The notes under the pieces: model-generated
The model's input: the letters and a program-made list of their open reading frames with translations, nothing else
The model's database searches: none
What the model was told of the DNA's origin: nothing
Shown here: positions 8,329 to 17,766 of the stretch, piece by piece
Position numbering within the stretch: position 1 is the stretch's first letter
How the letters are laid out: every line of letters begins with the position of its first letter
Program-made: the position numbers and the translations under genes
NCBI GenBank assembly: GCA_031277855.1
Contig: JAITLO010000008.1
Span: forward strand, 1-64,000
DNA length: 64,000 nucleotides
Direction: 5' to 3'
DNA from: Acidovorax sp.
Lineage (GTDB): Bacteria; Pseudomonadota; Gammaproteobacteria; Burkholderiales; Burkholderiaceae_C

Positions 8329-10164
8329 ATGCAAGATTTGCTGCCATTTTATGAACGTGAGCTGGCGTTCTTACGTAAGCAATCTCAGGTCTTCGCAGCT
8401 AGTTATCCGAAGATTGCTGCTCGTCTGACAATATCTCAAGACGGCAGTGAAGATCCGCATGTTGAGCGGCTCATCCAGTCGTTTGCATTGTTGAGTGCAC
8501 GGATCAGTAAAAAGCTTGATGACGACTATCCAGAATTCACAGAGGCGTTGCTCGACGCTCTGTATCCGCAGTATCTTAAGCCTTTTCCAAGCTGCTCTGT
8601 TGCACAGTTTAGCTTGCCTGCAGGTGTCAGTCCTAGTCAGCTAACGAGACTGCCGCGCCATACTGAGTTGCTGTCGAATGCTGTACGCGGAGTGCCTTGT
8701 CGCTTCCGCACGGCGTATGAAGTGGTCCTATCACCGATGAAGGTGATCGCTGCCCGCTATCAACCTTTAGTAGCAGGGAACTCTAATATTGTGCTGCCAC
8801 GGCATGCGACTTCCTGCTTGTCACTCACCATTGGTGCTGGTGAAGGTGGTTGGTCTGTGGTTCAGCAAGAAAAGCTGCGTGTTTTCGTAGATGCCGAAAC
8901 GTCGCTGGCTTCCTTATTGATGGATGCTCTGCTGGGCCATGTTTGTGCAGCATATATTGCTCTCGAAGATTCCGAACGCTGGATCGAGCTAGAAAAAATT
9001 CCATTGCAGCCGGTTGGCTTTGGAGAGGATGAGTTGTTAGTGCCACAAGCGGGCTCGATGCACCCCGCTTTGGGCCTGCTTGCGGAGCATTTTGCCTTTC
9101 CAGAAAAATTTTACTTTTTCGATATTGATATCACTGCGTTGAGGCGCAGCCAGCCAGCAGGGAGCGCGGCGTTGTTGCACCTGGTATTCCGAGATTTACG
9201 CGCAGGCTCTCATGCATCGCAAATGTTGGAAGAAGTTGGTGCACAGCATTTCCAAACGGGGTGTAGCCCTGTCGTTAATTTATTTGAAAGGCTGGGCGAC
9301 CCCATCCGCCTGACGCACGCCAGCGGTTCTTATCCAGTTTTGGCAGATGGTCGCAATGCGACCGCCTACGAGGTCTACAGCATTGACAGTGTCAAACTGG
9401 TGCGCCAGAGCGCACAAGGCGATACGGTGGTTTCGTTTCAGCCCTTTTACTCGCTCAAACATGGTCAGACTCCGCAGCGAAATGCGCATTACTGGCTGAT
9501 GCGGCGCAATGCAGAGATGGCTGAACGTAGCCCTGGCTACGAAGCTGAGATATCCATTATCGACACAGACTTCAATCCCTTAGTCGCGCAAAGCGAGACC
9601 TTGAGCCTAGGGCTAACTTGCACCAATCGCGATTTGCCCGCCCTGTTGTCGTTTGGGAAAGCAAGTGGGGATTTGTTCGTGGAAGGTAATTCACAGGCAA
9701 GCCGCATCCGGCTGCTGCGTCGTCCCAGCGGCACGCTACGACCTCGACGCGGAAAAAGCATGCATTGGCGACTTGTGTCCCATCTTGCCCTCAGCCATCA
9801 GTCATTGGTCGATGGCGATGCTGCTGCACTGCGCGAGCTGCTGTACCTCTATGACTGGCGGCGCTCTTCTGTGTCATCTCAGCAGATTGAAAGCATTGTG
9901 AGGGTTGGGTATAGGCAAAGTGTGCAGTGGCTGCCAGGCCAACCTTTCGCCACTTTTGTGCGAGGTGTGGAAGTGCATTTATGGGTGGATGAGACACGTT
10001 TTGTTGGTAGCAGCCTGCAGGTATTTGTCGCAGTGCTTGACCGGTTTTTCGGGCTCTACGTCAATCTCAACAGCTTCACACAGCTGGTGGTGTTCTCTGC
10101 TCTACAGGAAGAAAAGGAGCTGGCACGATGCCAACCTCGCAGCGGCGACTCGACCCTCCTGTAG
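8329..10164 (+). CDS. tssF: Type VI secretion system baseplate protein TssF
   Basis: TssF forms the baseplate wedge together with TssG, TssE and TssK. The 611-residue protein opens with the family signature LLPFYERELAFLRKQSQVFA.SYPKIAARL and PHVERLIQSFALLSARI, and ends with LYVNLNSFTQLVVFS. The last 37 bp overlap the start of tssG, an unusually long overlap that ties translation of the two partners. Confidence 0.95.
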   Translation: MQDLLPFYERELAFLRKQSQVFAASYPKIAARLTISQDGSEDPHVERLIQSFALLSARISKKLDDDYPEFTEALLDALYPQYLKPFPSCSVAQFSLPAGVSPSQLTRLPRHTELLSNAVRGVPCRFRTAYEVVLSPMKVIAARYQPLVAGNSNIVLPRHATSCLSLTIGAGEGGWSVVQQEKLRVFVDAETSLASLLMDALLGHVCAAYIALEDSERWIELEKIPLQPVGFGEDELLVPQAGSMHPALGLLAEHFAFPEKFYFFDIDITALRRSQPAGSAALLHLVFRDLRAGSHASQMLEEVGAQHFQTGCSPVVNLFERLGDPIRLTHASGSYPVLADGRNATAYEVYSIDSVKLVRQSAQGDTVVSFQPFYSLKHGQTPQRNAHYWLMRRNAEMAERSPGYEAEISIIDTDFNPLVAQSETLSLGLTCTNRDLPALLSFGKASGDLFVEGNSQASRIRLLRRPSGTLRPRRGKSMHWRLVSHLALSHQSLVDGDAAALRELLYLYDWRRSSVSSQQIESIVRVGYRQSVQWLPGQPFATFVRGVEVHLWVDETRFVGSSLQVFVAVLDRFFGLYVNLNSFTQLVVFSALQEEKELARCQPRSGDSTLL

Positions 10165-11204
10165 CGCGGCGGTTGCATACGCAGTTTTATCGCTTTGAAT
10201 TTTTCCAGGCCTTGAAGCTGTTGGAGCAATTGCTGCTGCGCCAAGGCTTGTCAATGCGAGAGGTGGCTGACCGGATTTCCTTTACGAACTCCACATCGCT
10301 GGCTTTTCCGGCCAGCGAGATTGAAGCGCTGCGAATACAAGACGAGGAGGGCCGATGGTTGGGAGAGCAGGTCGACTGGCAGGGTGTGCGGATCGGCGCG
10401 GTGCAAATCACTCCCGCTTTTTTTAGTTTGCTGGGCGCACATGGTGCCTTGCCTTCTGGCTATACCGAGCAATTACTGCAGCGTGAGTCGCAAAGCAAAG
10501 AACGTGCGGCCAGAGCCTTTTTGGACATCTTTGTCCAGCGTGCGCTGCGTCACTTCTACCGCGCCTGGCGCAAATACCGGCTGCCTTTGTGTGATGAGCA
10601 GCCTGGCCGCAGTGCGTATCTACAAGCGCTGGTTTGGCTCGGTGGTGGAGGGCGCAGGTTAGAGGACATTGCACAGCCCTATGCGGCTGATCATGTCTTC
10701 GATGAGACGCTGGGTCACTATGCCGCAGCAGGGCGGCAGCGGCCGTTGTCCGCTGCATATCTGCAGCGAATCCTATGCGACCACTTTGGCTGCTCCATTC
10801 GAGTAGAGCAGTTTGCAGGCAAGTGGTATCAGGTGCCTGAGCGTCAGTGTTCGGCGCTTGGTGCAAACCATGCGGTGCTGGGGCGTACCGCGCTGGTAGG
10901 ACAAAGGGTATGGCAAAGAGATCTGCGTGTCCGCCTCTGGATTGGCCCTTTGAGCAGGTCTGCATTCGATGCGTTTTACCCGGGACAGCCTCGCGCGAAG
11001 GCGTTGTCACGACTTCTCAAAGCAATGGCTGGTGTGACCTATGAATACGAGGTGCGGTTGATTTTGGACCGGCGTGCTATTGGCTCGCTGAGCCTGGAGG
11101 GCAAGGGTGATGCCCGGCTGGGCTGGAACTGTTTTCTCTGTGGGCCAGGAGGCAGTGATGTTGACCGCAGTGATGCCGTGTATGAGCTCGAAGTCCTGCC
11201 GTGA
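10128..11204 (+). CDS. tssG: Type VI secretion system baseplate protein TssG
   Basis: TssG is the second core wedge protein and binds TssF in a 1:2 ratio. The 358 residues are of normal length. The N-terminal FYRFEFFQALKLLEQLL helix, ASEIEALRIQ and the FFSLLGAHGALPSGYTE segment are typical. The ATG at 10128 lies inside tssF in another frame, shortly after a GGAG-containing stretch. The gap to clpV is 70 bp. Confidence 0.94.
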   Translation: MPTSQRRLDPPVARRLHTQFYRFEFFQALKLLEQLLLRQGLSMREVADRISFTNSTSLAFPASEIEALRIQDEEGRWLGEQVDWQGVRIGAVQITPAFFSLLGAHGALPSGYTEQLLQRESQSKERAARAFLDIFVQRALRHFYRAWRKYRLPLCDEQPGRSAYLQALVWLGGGGRRLEDIAQPYAADHVFDETLGHYAAAGRQRPLSAAYLQRILCDHFGCSIRVEQFAGKWYQVPERQCSALGANHAVLGRTALVGQRVWQRDLRVRLWIGPLSRSAFDAFYPGQPRAKALSRLLKAMAGVTYEYEVRLILDRRAIGSLSLEGKGDARLGWNCFLCGPGGSDVDRSDAVYELEVLP

Positions 11205-11274
11205 CAGATGGAGGGGCATACGCATTCAGTGTGGTGTTAACCGAAAGATTTGAACGCTCAATCTCTATATACCC

Positions 11275-13917
11275 ATGACTACATCGCTCAAGACCCTGAT
11301 TACCAAGCTCAATAGTGCATCGCGCATGGCTACCCAGCGTGCAGCCAATATCTGCATGGCTCACGGCCATTACGAAGTTGATTTGGAGCACCTGTTCCTA
11401 GCGTTGCTGGAGCAAACCGATGGCGACTTTGCGGCCATCCTCCAATCCAGTGATGTCAGTCCGAGCGGTCTGCAGGCTGACTTGGAGGCCGAGATCGAAG
11501 GCTTCAAAAAGGGCAACACCCGCACCCCGGTGTTTTCGCAGTATCTGCAGAAGCTGCTCCAACATGCGTGGTTGTTGGCCTCACTGGATGAGGGCTCTGC
11601 CCTGATTCGCACCGGCCATCTGCTGCAGGCCTTGTTGACGGAGTCAGATCTGACGCAGCTGGCACTGCGTGGATCACCTCGCTTTGCGCACATCAGCCGA
11701 GAAGACTTGAAGCATCGTTTCCATGACATCACGCGTGGTTCGAGCGAGGCGCAGGAGGCACACGCCGTGCAAGAGAGCGCTGCCGAAACAGGGAGTGCGG
11801 CAGCAGAGAGGGGTGCAGCCACACCCGCATTGGACCAATACACCAATGACCTCACGGCCCGGGCGCGCGAAGGCAAGCTGGATCCCGTGATCGGCCGCGA
11901 CCGAGAAATTCGGCAAGTCATCGACGTGCTAATGCGCCGCCGGCAAAACAACCCCATCCTCACCGGAGAGGCGGGTGTGGGCAAAACCGCCGTGGTCGAA
12001 GGGCTGGCATTGCGCATCGTTGCAGCGGATGTGCCACAGCCACTGCGTAACGTCTCGCTGCGGGTGCTCGACCTTGGACTTTTACAGGCAGGCGCCAGTG
12101 TCAAGGGCGAGTTTGAAAATCGCCTCAAAGGGGTGATTGATGAGGTCAAGAAAAGTCTCACCCCCATTATTTTGTTCATCGATGAAGCCCACACCATGAT
12201 CGGTGCCGGTGGTGCCGCAGGGCAAAACGATGCAGCCAACCTGCTCAAGCCACCGCTGGCGCGGGGTGAGTTGCGCACCATCGCTGCCACCACCTGGGCC
12301 GAATACAAAAAATACTTTGAAAAAGATGTGGCTCTGGCGCGCCGCTTTCAGGTGGTCAAGGTGGATGAGCCCAGCGAAGAGCTGGCTGCCGCCATGCTGC
12401 GAGGCATGGCGCCGCTCATGTCCCGCCACTTTGGTGTCACCTTGCTGGACGAGGCCGTGACCGAGGCTGTGCGCTTGTCCTGCCGCTACATCACAGGGCG
12501 CCAGTTACCTGACAAGGCCGTCAGCGTGCTCGACACGGCCTGCGCGCGCGTGGCCCTGGGGCAAAGTGCAACGCCTGCGCAGATTGATGATGGTCGCAAG
12601 CTGATTGCGCGTCTGGAGCTGGAAGTTGCGGCCTTGGAGGCCGATGCGCAGCGTGCAGGCACAGCTGTCCAGCCCATGCAGCGTCTAGGTGAATTGGCAG
12701 ATCGCTTGCAGCAGGCGCGTGCCCGGCTTGCTGAAGACGAAGCCAAATTGGCGCGGGAACAGGTGTTGGTGCAACGAATCCATGCCCTGCGTGCGGCCAT
12801 GGCACAACCTGAAACCGAGACCGGCGAAACGCGTGCCGAGCTGGAAACTGCTCTACAACTGCTGCGTGCGGAACAGGGCGAGAACGGCATTGTGCCGCTG
12901 CAGGTGGACGGCCATGTCGTGGCGGAAATCGTCTCGGCCTGGACTGGCATACCGCTAGGCCGCATGGTCAAAGATGAGATTCGCACAGTACGCCGGTTGG
13001 CGCCGTTGCTGGCGGAGCGCGTGATTGGGCAGGACCACGCACTCGAGGCCGTGGCCCAGCGCGTACGCACCGCCAGCGCCCGGTTGGAAGACCCTAACAA
13101 GCCGCGTGGTGTCTTCATGTTCGCAGGGCCCTCCGGTGTGGGTAAGACCGAGACCGCATTGGCGTTGGCAGACATCCTGTATGGCGGCGAAAAAAAGCTG
13201 GTCACCATCAATATGAGCGAGTACCAGGAAGCGCACAGCGTGTCCGGCCTCAAAGGCTCACCGCCAGGCTATGTGGGCTATGGCGAGGGCGGCGTGTTGA
13301 CCGAAGCGGTGCGGCGTAACCCTTATAGCGTGGTGCTGCTGGATGAAGTCGAGAAGGCACACCCTGACGTGTTAGAGATGTTCTTCCAGGTCTTTGACAA
13401 AGGTGAGATGGATGACGCAGAGGGCAGGTCTATCGACTTTCGCAACACCCTCATCATCCTGACATCTAACGTCGGCTCAACCCAGATCATGCAAGCCTGT
13501 CTGAACAAACCAGCAGCGGAGCTGCCGGCTGCTGACGAATTGGCGGAGTCTTTGCGCCCGGTGCTGTTCAAGCATTTCAAGCCGGCTTTCTTGGGGCGTA
13601 TGAAGGTGGTGCCTTACTACCCCATCAGCGACACGGTGCTAGAGGGAATCATCCAGCTCAAGCTCGGCCGCATTCGTGACCGTGTACAGGCCAGCCACAA
13701 GGCGCAGTTCGAGTGGACGCCTGCGGTGGTGGAAGCCATCTTGGCACGCTGCACCGAGGTGGACTCTGGCGCGCGCAATGTAGACCACATCATCAATGGC
13801 ACTTTGCTGCCAGCCGTGGCAGGAGCCGTGCTGGACCGCATGGTCGACGGCCAGGCCATCGCCCGGGTCAAGGTCAGCGCCAGCAAGAGCGGCGACTTCA
13901 AATACAAGGTGGAGTAG
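11275..13917 (+). CDS. clpV: Type VI secretion system AAA+ unfoldase ClpV (TssH)
   Basis: ClpV dismantles contracted sheath by pulling on TssC. The 880 residues contain a Clp N-domain (about 1-150), a first AAA+ module with Walker A GEAGVGKT near 231-238 and Walker B FIDEAHTM near 300-310, a coiled middle domain (about 430-545), and a second AAA+ module with Walker A GPSGVGKT near 618-625 and Walker B LLDEVEKAH near 685. Lack of ClpB-specific features and the position after tssG support ClpV. The start lies 70 bp after tssG. Confidence 0.96.
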   Translation: MTTSLKTLITKLNSASRMATQRAANICMAHGHYEVDLEHLFLALLEQTDGDFAAILQSSDVSPSGLQADLEAEIEGFKKGNTRTPVFSQYLQKLLQHAWLLASLDEGSALIRTGHLLQALLTESDLTQLALRGSPRFAHISREDLKHRFHDITRGSSEAQEAHAVQESAAETGSAAAERGAATPALDQYTNDLTARAREGKLDPVIGRDREIRQVIDVLMRRRQNNPILTGEAGVGKTAVVEGLALRIVAADVPQPLRNVSLRVLDLGLLQAGASVKGEFENRLKGVIDEVKKSLTPIILFIDEAHTMIGAGGAAGQNDAANLLKPPLARGELRTIAATTWAEYKKYFEKDVALARRFQVVKVDEPSEELAAAMLRGMAPLMSRHFGVTLLDEAVTEAVRLSCRYITGRQLPDKAVSVLDTACARVALGQSATPAQIDDGRKLIARLELEVAALEADAQRAGTAVQPMQRLGELADRLQQARARLAEDEAKLAREQVLVQRIHALRAAMAQPETETGETRAELETALQLLRAEQGENGIVPLQVDGHVVAEIVSAWTGIPLGRMVKDEIRTVRRLAPLLAERVIGQDHALEAVAQRVRTASARLEDPNKPRGVFMFAGPSGVGKTETALALADILYGGEKKLVTINMSEYQEAHSVSGLKGSPPGYVGYGEGGVLTEAVRRNPYSVVLLDEVEKAHPDVLEMFFQVFDKGEMDDAEGRSIDFRNTLIILTSNVGSTQIMQACLNKPAAELPAADELAESLRPVLFKHFKPAFLGRMKVVPYYPISDTVLEGIIQLKLGRIRDRVQASHKAQFEWTPAVVEAILARCTEVDSGARNVDHIINGTLLPAVAGAVLDRMVDGQAIARVKVSASKSGDFKYKVE

Positions 13918-13971
13918 GGCTATGCCATACCCAGGCCTCCACCTCCGCCGACTTCATACGGAAACACGACC

Positions 13972-16881
13972 ATGAATGCTGCTGTCACCATTGCCAGCAC
14001 AGCAGGCCAGGCAGCGCAGCTACTGTCCGCTGCCCGCTATACGCAGACCAATCGTTTACTCCGCCTCTACACCCCACTGGGTGAAAACAAGCTGCTGGCC
14101 GAGCGATTGCAAGGCCAGGAGCAGATAGACAGTGGGGGCTTTGTGCTGCTGCTGGATGCACTCAGTGACGATGCCCAAATCCCGCTCAAAAGCCTGCTCG
14201 GCAAAGCGGTGCGGCTCGATATACAAACCGCCGAAAGCCAGCCGCGCGTATGGCATGGTCATGTCACCGGATTTGAGCTGCAGGCCAGCAACGGTGGCTT
14301 TGCGCGCTATAGATTGCGAATCGAGCCCTGGTTGGCATTTCTGCGTTGGCGTCAGGACAGCTTTTTATTCCAGCAGCGCAGCGTGATCGATATTGCCGAC
14401 AGTTTTTTTGCCGACTACCAGGGTTCGGAAGGTATGGATGTCGCCTGGCGTTGGGCGCTGGCCGATACCGCGGCCTACCCCCAGCGCGGCACCACCACCC
14501 AGTTTCACGAAAGCGATCTGGCATTCTTGACGCGCTTGCTGGCCGAAGAGGGCCTGTATTACTGGTTTGAGCACCAGGCGAATGAAACCGGCAGCACACA
14601 GGAGGAGGGCACCGCGCATCTAGGGCGTCACACCCTGGTGCTGGCAGATACCGCCACGGCGCACCGCACCGGTGTGCAAACGCATATCGCATTTCAGCGC
14701 GCCGATGTCACCGAGTCGCGCGACACGCTGCAGCATTGGTGTGCACAAAACCGCTTGCAAACCAGCCAACTGGGTCGCAACAGCTGGGATTACCGCAGCG
14801 TAGATGCGCGTCCTTTGCAAGCCAGTGCGCGGCACCTGGGCAGTGCCGTCACACCCCTTGCATGGACGGATGATGCAGGTCTGTATCGCTGGCCTACGAA
14901 CGAGCAAGGCCAGCGCATACTGGACAACGCAGCCCAGGCCTTGAGTGCACGCGCACACACCTGGCAGGGCGAATCCACAGTACGCACGCTGGCACCGGCC
15001 ACTACTTTTGTGCTGGAAGGCCACCACGCACATGCGTCTGAGAGTGAGGACGAGCGCCATTTTTTGGTGCAGGAGGTGTCGCATAGCGCACGCAACAACT
15101 TCGATGAAGATCTGCAAAGCGCAGTGGACCAGGCTTTGGGCCGCAGCCAGATCGATACGGAGGGAAATAACACCACAGCAGACAAGCCGCAAGGCAATGC
15201 CAAGGCTGACATCCCGTTCTATCGCAATCGCTTTACGGCTATACGTGCCAACACCCCGTATCGCCCTTTAAGCCGTGATGGCCACGGCATGCTGCTCCAC
15301 CCCAAACCCACGGTGCATGGCAGCCAGAGCGCCATTGTGGTGGGCACGCAAGGCCGGCCCGTGCACGGTGACCGTGACCACCGTATCCAGATCCAGTTTC
15401 ACTGGCAACGCGGTGCATCAGCCAGCGCGCGGGGGCTGGCACACCCCAGCAACGAAGACAACGCCCCGGCCAGCGAGGCGTTGGGCGCCTGGGTGCGCGT
15501 GGGCAGTGCCGTGGCCGGAGACAACTGGGGCCATACGGGCGTGCCCCGCATCGGCCAGGAAGTGCTGGTGGACTTTATAGGCGGAGACATCGACCGGCCT
15601 GTCGTCGTAGGCGCCGTCTACAACGGTGCGGGTGAGGCCAATGGCCAGAGCAACCAGCAGCAGGCAGGAGCGGCAGGCGCAACCGGCAACGCCTCTGCCT
15701 GGTTCACTGGTGACAGCGGCGAGCATGCCCATGCCGCCGTCTACAGCGGCATCAAAACCCAGGAGCTACAAACCAGCCAAAGTGGTAGCGGCAGCCATAC
15801 CGGGCCGGGCTATAACCAACTGGTGTTTGACGCAACGCCGGGGCAGGAACGGGCTGCCCTGGCCACCACCCAGGCAGCCAGCAGATTGCAGCTGGGCCAA
15901 CATCGCCAGCAAGCAGACAACCAGCGCGGGACAGGCCGAGGCCATGGAGCCGAGCTGGCCGCTAGCGCCCAGGGCGCGGTGCGTGGCGGTGCAGGTGTGC
16001 TCATCAGCGCCCATGTGCAGGCCCAAGGCCAGGGTGGCTTGCTGGCCGGCCAAAGCGAGCAGGCACAAACACAGCAAGCCCAGGAGCTGGCCCAAAGCCT
16101 GGCCCAAAGCGCCCGCACACAAACAGCCCAGCTGCCCGATGAAGCCAGCCAGGCCCAAGACCTGCCCGCCATTGCATCACTGAAGCACATAGGCGAGGTG
16201 ATACAAGCCACGGCCCAAACCGGTGGAAATGCGCCTGCGGCGCAGACAGAGAGCCGCAGCCCATCGGAGCCCGGCGTGGGCAGCGCCATACGCGCCACTG
16301 AAGGCGGGCAGGGTACCGTCACCGCCTACGAAGAAGCGCATCTGCAGCTGTCCGCTCCCAAAGGCATTGCGCTGGCCACGCCCGGCCAGGCTGTAGTGGT
16401 CAGCGGCAGCACCAGCAGCCTCATCGGTGGGCAAGACATGGAAGCCATCGCCCAGGGACAACTGTCACTGGCAGCAGCCAAAGGCCTGAGCCTGTACACC
16501 GTGGGCAATGCGGCCCCCGCCAATGACCCCAACACCGAGCGCGGCATCCAGCTGCATGCGGCCGCAGGCAGCGTCAAGGTGCAAAGCCAGCAAGGCGAAA
16601 GCAAGATCGCCGCCCAGCAAAGCGTGACATTCGCCAGCGCCACCCAGGGTGCCAGCGTGCTGGCATCCAAATACCTGCTGCTGACGGCGGTGGGTGCCTA
16701 TGTGCGGCTGGAGGGCAGTGGCATCCAGATTCATGCACCGGGGGCGGTGACATTCAGGGCGGGGGCGCATAGCTTCGTGGGGCCGGGTAGTGCGAGCAAC
16801 AGCATCAGCCTGCCCAAGAGTGAGCTCAAAGGCTGTGCCCAGCAAGCCAGCAAAGGCCTGGATGCAATTGCGGAGTTCTAA
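13972..16881 (+). CDS. vgrG: Type VI secretion spike protein VgrG (TssI) with DUF2345 domain
   Basis: VgrG trimers form the spike at the tip of the Hcp tube and carry effectors. The 969 residues hold the gp27/gp44-like part (about 25-430), the gp5 OB-fold with HRIQIQFHWQRG near 466-478 and the WGHTGVPRIGQEVLVDFIGGD motif, and a DUF2345 beta region at about 770-915. Between the last two is a long Ala/Gln-rich, probably coiled stretch (about 560-760) with many QAQ/LAQ repeats. No enzyme domain follows DUF2345, so this is not an evolved VgrG. The next gene starts 3 bp after the stop and encodes its likely cargo adaptor. A PAAR tip protein is not encoded nearby. Confidence 0.95.
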   Translation: MNAAVTIASTAGQAAQLLSAARYTQTNRLLRLYTPLGENKLLAERLQGQEQIDSGGFVLLLDALSDDAQIPLKSLLGKAVRLDIQTAESQPRVWHGHVTGFELQASNGGFARYRLRIEPWLAFLRWRQDSFLFQQRSVIDIADSFFADYQGSEGMDVAWRWALADTAAYPQRGTTTQFHESDLAFLTRLLAEEGLYYWFEHQANETGSTQEEGTAHLGRHTLVLADTATAHRTGVQTHIAFQRADVTESRDTLQHWCAQNRLQTSQLGRNSWDYRSVDARPLQASARHLGSAVTPLAWTDDAGLYRWPTNEQGQRILDNAAQALSARAHTWQGESTVRTLAPATTFVLEGHHAHASESEDERHFLVQEVSHSARNNFDEDLQSAVDQALGRSQIDTEGNNTTADKPQGNAKADIPFYRNRFTAIRANTPYRPLSRDGHGMLLHPKPTVHGSQSAIVVGTQGRPVHGDRDHRIQIQFHWQRGASASARGLAHPSNEDNAPASEALGAWVRVGSAVAGDNWGHTGVPRIGQEVLVDFIGGDIDRPVVVGAVYNGAGEANGQSNQQQAGAAGATGNASAWFTGDSGEHAHAAVYSGIKTQELQTSQSGSGSHTGPGYNQLVFDATPGQERAALATTQAASRLQLGQHRQQADNQRGTGRGHGAELAASAQGAVRGGAGVLISAHVQAQGQGGLLAGQSEQAQTQQAQELAQSLAQSARTQTAQLPDEASQAQDLPAIASLKHIGEVIQATAQTGGNAPAAQTESRSPSEPGVGSAIRATEGGQGTVTAYEEAHLQLSAPKGIALATPGQAVVVSGSTSSLIGGQDMEAIAQGQLSLAAAKGLSLYTVGNAAPANDPNTERGIQLHAAAGSVKVQSQQGESKIAAQQSVTFASATQGASVLASKYLLLTAVGAYVRLEGSGIQIHAPGAVTFRAGAHSFVGPGSASNSISLPKSELKGCAQQASKGLDAIAEF

Positions 16882-16884
16882 GCC

Positions 16885-17766
16885 ATGACAGATATCGTAG
16901 AACTGGATTACCGATTTTTTCAGCGTTATCGGTATGCCATTGTGGATGCGGAGTGGAAAGGGGATATTCCAGAGCATTGGAGGGCTGTACCTATTGCGCC
17001 TAGCTTCTTGGGAAAAGATATTTTTCGATGCCCACTGCTGATCGATGCTGCTGCAATTCCTCAAGAAGAGTGCATTGCGTTATTGGTGCGTTTGGAAGAA
17101 GAAACAGCAGCACGCGCTGATACTTTTATTAGCTTGAGCTTGGCGTGTGAAAAGCCCTTTAGACAAGTTCTGACGCATTTAAGAAATCGCCTGGTTATAC
17201 GTAGTTTTTTGAAAAATAAACCGCGCCAATTTCGTTATTTTGATCCTGGAACTTTTATTCAGCTACCCGATATCTTCGGTAATCAGGGTATGGCCTGGCT
17301 GCTAGGTCCAATTGATGCTATTGCCGTTCCTTGGCTAGGTGAGTGGCGTAATTATGCTAATCCAAGTGATAAAGAACAGTGGCGATTTAAGCTAAATCAG
17401 TATATTGAAAGACTGCAAGACATCAGCATTATTAATCGAGTTTTAGTACAAATAGAGAATATTGAAAATCAAGAGCAATGGCGAGAGGCAAGCAAAAAAA
17501 TACATCATAGCGTTGATTATGCCCGTCGTGTCTATGGCTTGATGAATAGAGATGATTTTATTGCTTTTTCTTCGCATGCTTGGATGCATCATCCAAATTT
17601 TCACCAGCATCCATTTTTACAAAAAATATTATCGAAACTTGTTGATGTTTCTCCAGAGGATGAATTGGATTATCTCGAATTAACGTCCAGCCTGAGTGAG
17701 TCAGACTGGGAAAAAATTGCCATGGATATGCAATCCGTAAATAATATCAAAGGAATCATGTCATGA
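16885..17766 (+). CDS. DUF4123 T6SS effector adaptor/chaperone (Tap/TEC-like)
   Basis: DUF4123 proteins load specific effectors onto VgrG. In this 293-residue protein residues about 15-150 show the family layout: an early RYAIVDAEWKG strand, FRQVLTHLRNRLVIR, then QFRYFDPGTFIQLPDIFG and a LLGPIDAIAVPW segment. The rest is charged and helical and probably contacts the effector. The ATG lies 3 bp after the vgrG stop and its TGA overlaps the effector ATG (ATGA). The gene is clearly AT-richer than vgrG, which suggests the cargo module was acquired separately. Family assignment is by motif reading, so the exact subfamily is open. Confidence 0.8.
   Translation: MTDIVELDYRFFQRYRYAIVDAEWKGDIPEHWRAVPIAPSFLGKDIFRCPLLIDAAAIPQEECIALLVRLEEETAARADTFISLSLACEKPFRQVLTHLRNRLVIRSFLKNKPRQFRYFDPGTFIQLPDIFGNQGMAWLLGPIDAIAVPWLGEWRNYANPSDKEQWRFKLNQYIERLQDISIINRVLVQIENIENQEQWREASKKIHHSVDYARRVYGLMNRDDFIAFSSHAWMHHPNFHQHPFLQKILSKLVDVSPEDELDYLELTSSLSESDWEKIAMDMQSVNNIKGIMS

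Noticed and set aside
11275..13917. Annotating the AAA+ protein as ClpB
   Set aside because: Position directly between tssG and vgrG and the diverged N-domain fit ClpV.
13972..16881. VgrG as an evolved VgrG with a toxic C-terminal domain
   Set aside because: The protein ends shortly after DUF2345, with no added catalytic domain.
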